This document shows positions 51,208 through 52,728 of a DNA stretch of 52,728 bases, piece after piece. Positions within the stretch are counted from its first letter, which is position 1. The number at the start of each line of letters is the position of its first letter. The stretch lies in NCBI RefSeq assembly GCF_001005315.1, contig NZ_LBMG01000035.1:1-52728 (forward strand). The letters are read 5' to 3'. Below the pieces are notes generated by a model. It saw nothing but the letters and a program-made list of their open reading frames with translations, did no database searches and was not told where the DNA came from. This DNA is from Kordia jejudonensis (GTDB lineage: Bacteria > Bacteroidota > Bacteroidia > Flavobacteriales > Flavobacteriaceae). The position numbers were made by a program, and so were the translations under genes.

Positions 51208-52056
51208 TTATCCTCCAATTTGAATTGTCATACTTTCTCCTTTTCTACCGTTTCCTCTGTAACGTTCTGTCATTTCTTTTGTTTTTTTACGTATGATTGC
51301 TTCAAACTTTTCTTGGTTTACTTTTTTACCTTTTGTTGGTTCTTTAATGACAATTTTATCTTTTGGATTTATTACAATTTTACTACAAATGATCGTTTCC
51401 GAACCATCATTGACTTCCAGTATCAATCCTGGCAATCCCCAATAGGTTGCTGGACCTGCATTTACTGGAATTTCTGGTGTGTACCAAGCGGTTATTGTTA
51501 CTTTTTCTTTGGTTACTTTTGGTTCTTCTTCACTTTCATTTAACCCGATAGTTACAATTTTTTCCCTTTCAATAGTGCGCGTTGCTTTGAAACATTGGTA
51601 TTGTCCAATAAATTTTGTTTCAGTGCCCAATTTCCATTCCTTATTTTCTAGCGAGTCTTGGATGAGAAATACTTTCCCAAAGATATCTTCTTGATTCGTA
51701 TAGCGTTTCTCTTTCATGTTTTTGTATAGAATATTTGATTCGCTACTTCCCATAACCATAATTTGCATTCCGCCAGCTTGTGGTTGTGGAGCTGCTAGTT
51801 TTCCTTCTTCTTTATAGATAGATTCGGAGGTGTTGAAGGTAAGTTTGTATTCTTTTTGAAATTGTTTTTGCAGCATTTCATTTAGTTTTTTCTGCATGTC
51901 TTCGTCAATTCCTTGATTTTTTCCTTCTTCATCAAGTTTGAAATCCATTTTACGGCTTGTTTTATAGGTAGCTTCTCCTTGGAATTCCTGCCCGCTTGCA
52001 ATTGTGCTTATTAAGATAAAGACAAATACAATGATTGATTGTGCGTAGTTTTTCAT
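51208..52056 (-). CDS. GLPGLI family protein
   Basis: This 282-residue exported protein has its start placed at ATG 52056, where the signal peptide begins (MKNYAQSIIVFVFILISTIASGQ). The family signature YWGLPGLILEVNDGSETIICS is at about residue 218. FQGEATYKTSRKMDFKL near the N terminus parallels FQGKAYYQSKTTMDM of the other GLPGLI protein, so the two are paralogues. It heads the GLPGLI - protease/PDZ - GLPGLI - barrel series on the minus strand. Function is unknown. Confidence 0.88.
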   Translation of the reverse strand: MKNYAQSIIVFVFILISTIASGQEFQGEATYKTSRKMDFKLDEEGKNQGIDEDMQKKLNEMLQKQFQKEYKLTFNTSESIYKEEGKLAAPQPQAGGMQIMVMGSSESNILYKNMKEKRYTNQEDIFGKVFLIQDSLENKEWKLGTETKFIGQYQCFKATRTIEREKIVTIGLNESEEEPKVTKEKVTITAWYTPEIPVNAGPATYWGLPGLILEVNDGSETIICSKIVINPKDKIVIKEPTKGKKVNQEKFEAIIRKKTKEMTERYRGNGRKGESMTIQIGG

Positions 52057-52250
52057 TTGTAGTGAATGTTTTGTAGTTTTTTGATGTAACAAATATGAAA
52101 TAGAAAAGTATTTTATTTGGTTAACGAATGTTAACGAGTGTTAAGCACAAAAAAAGTCTCTATATTTTTCGTGTAGAAACTTTAGTTCTGTATGTATTTT
52201 GAATGTTATTCTAACCTATAGAGCATTTGAATTCAAAAAATATCATGAAA

Positions 52251-52370
52251 CGTCGGTTCGAGTGATTTTGAGGTACGAAGAATAGTATCGAGAACATTTT
52301 TACTATGAAAAAATCTATTCTCGATACAAATTTCACTCATTTTCAATCGTAAAATTCACTCGAATTAACG
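52251..52370. repeat. nested palindromic intergenic element
   Basis: The outer arms contain TTCGAGTGA and TCACTCGAA (imperfect extended arms 52251-52270 and 52351-52370). The inner perfect arms are GTATCGAGAA (52285-52294) and TTCTCGATAC (52318-52327). The shared CTCGATAC and CACTCGAA words also occur in the tandem repeats at 21861-22160, suggesting one repeat family. The gap 52057-52395 holds no gene. Confidence 0.65.
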
Positions 52371-52395
52371 ATTTTTATCAAAATGCAAAATAGAT

Positions 52396-52728
52396 TTATT
52401 CTAGTATATTTTTTATCACATTTCGTGTATTAGTTAACACAATTTTTCGATCAGTTTCCATGTCGCCCAAATACTTAATAGTATCATTTTTCACAATTAG
52501 TAAATGTGGAAATCCGTTGATTCCTAGACTATCACGAATCATTTCAAATTTTTCTGCAAATACCGTTTCGTAATCATAGTTCAATTCTTTGATGATAGTC
52601 AGCGTTTTTTCGCGTGTATCACGACGTAAAGGAACATTGGCACTGTAAAACTTAATCTTTGCGTTTCCTTCAAATTCTTGCCTGAGCTTTTCATATATGG
52701 GAAATTCTTCAAAACAGACACCACAGGT
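52396..52728 (-). CDS. thioredoxin-like protein, 5' truncated by the window edge
   Basis: The minus-strand frame is open to the end of the window. The visible N-terminal part reads TCGVCFEEFPIYEKLR, with a CGVC redox motif, and continues to INGFPHLLIVKNDTIKYLGDM (cis-Pro region FPHLL). This is a thioredoxin fold of the TlpA/thioredoxin-like class. At least 110 residues are present. An apparent TTG start at 52584 is only internal. It lies upstream of the GLPGLI/protease genes, separated by a palindromic element, so it is likely a separate unit. Confidence 0.75.
   Translation of the reverse strand, partial: TCGVCFEEFPIYEKLRQEFEGNAKIKFYSANVPLRRDTREKTLTIIKELNYDYETVFAEKFEMIRDSLGINGFPHLLIVKNDTIKYLGDMETDRKIVLTNTRNVIKNILE

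Noticed and set aside
51202-51543. 113-codon Phe/Cys-rich plus-strand frame
   Set aside because: It is antisense to the second GLPGLI gene; the composition is a mirror of its codons.

Overview
The window is AT-rich and looks like a chromosome segment from a marine Flavobacteriaceae bacterium (Bacteroidota). The evidence is the gliding/type IX secretion genes gldA and porU, a T9SS-sorted surface protein, GLPGLI and carboxypeptidase-regulatory-domain proteins, promoters of the TTTG/TAnnTTTG type, and many MKKK/MKKR...GG natural-product precursor genes. The precursor abundance resembles Kordia, but that genus assignment is inference. No rRNA, tRNA, CRISPR array or transposase was seen.

Layout. 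1-930: a run of GG-leader peptide precursors, the first cut by the window edge. 1111-5463 (minus): an aromatic amino acid operon, pheA - aminotransferase - tyrA - DAHP synthase/chorismate mutase, preceded by a complete aromatic-codon leader peptide and attenuator. 5594-10540 (plus): gldA and porU. 10547-13630 (minus): envelope proteins, including a tandem pair of paralogues of which one carries an in-frame stop. 13821-15726 (plus): seven paralogous four-cysteine peptide precursors. 15801-21662 (minus): metF and a split metH (folate/B12 part and homocysteine part) with a four-helix S23-type gene between the halves, under a SAM-I riboswitch. 22234-29085: a PRMT-like methyltransferase and a 1842-residue T9SS surface protein. 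29478-29720: an orphan precursor. 29968-35231 (minus): metY - metX - aspartokinase/homoserine dehydrogenase, preceded by two tandem Met/Cys-rich leader peptides, each with its own terminator. 35299-36857 (plus): metK behind a SAM-II-like riboswitch with long loops. 36858-45262: small envelope proteins, a HAD phosphatase-like protein, a Gfo/Idh/MocA oxidoreductase, a PqiA-like protein and a two-component system. 46220-52728 (minus): an outer-membrane barrel, two GLPGLI proteins, a retropepsin/PDZ protein and a truncated thioredoxin-like protein.

How the parts fit. The central 20 kb is largely one methionine/SAM regulon: aspartate to homoserine (AK-HSD), O-acetylhomoserine (MetX), homocysteine (MetY), methionine (split MetH with MetF supplying methyl-THF) and SAM (MetK). 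Each of its three transcription units carries a different RNA sensor: SAM-I, a SAM-II variant, or tandem Met/Cys attenuators. The Phe/Tyr operon has its own attenuator. These leader peptides, too short for ordinary gene calling, are the most interesting content. Next come the eleven scattered precursor peptides with no maturation enzyme in the window, and a 77-bp duplication of the metK 3' end bracketing a single gene.
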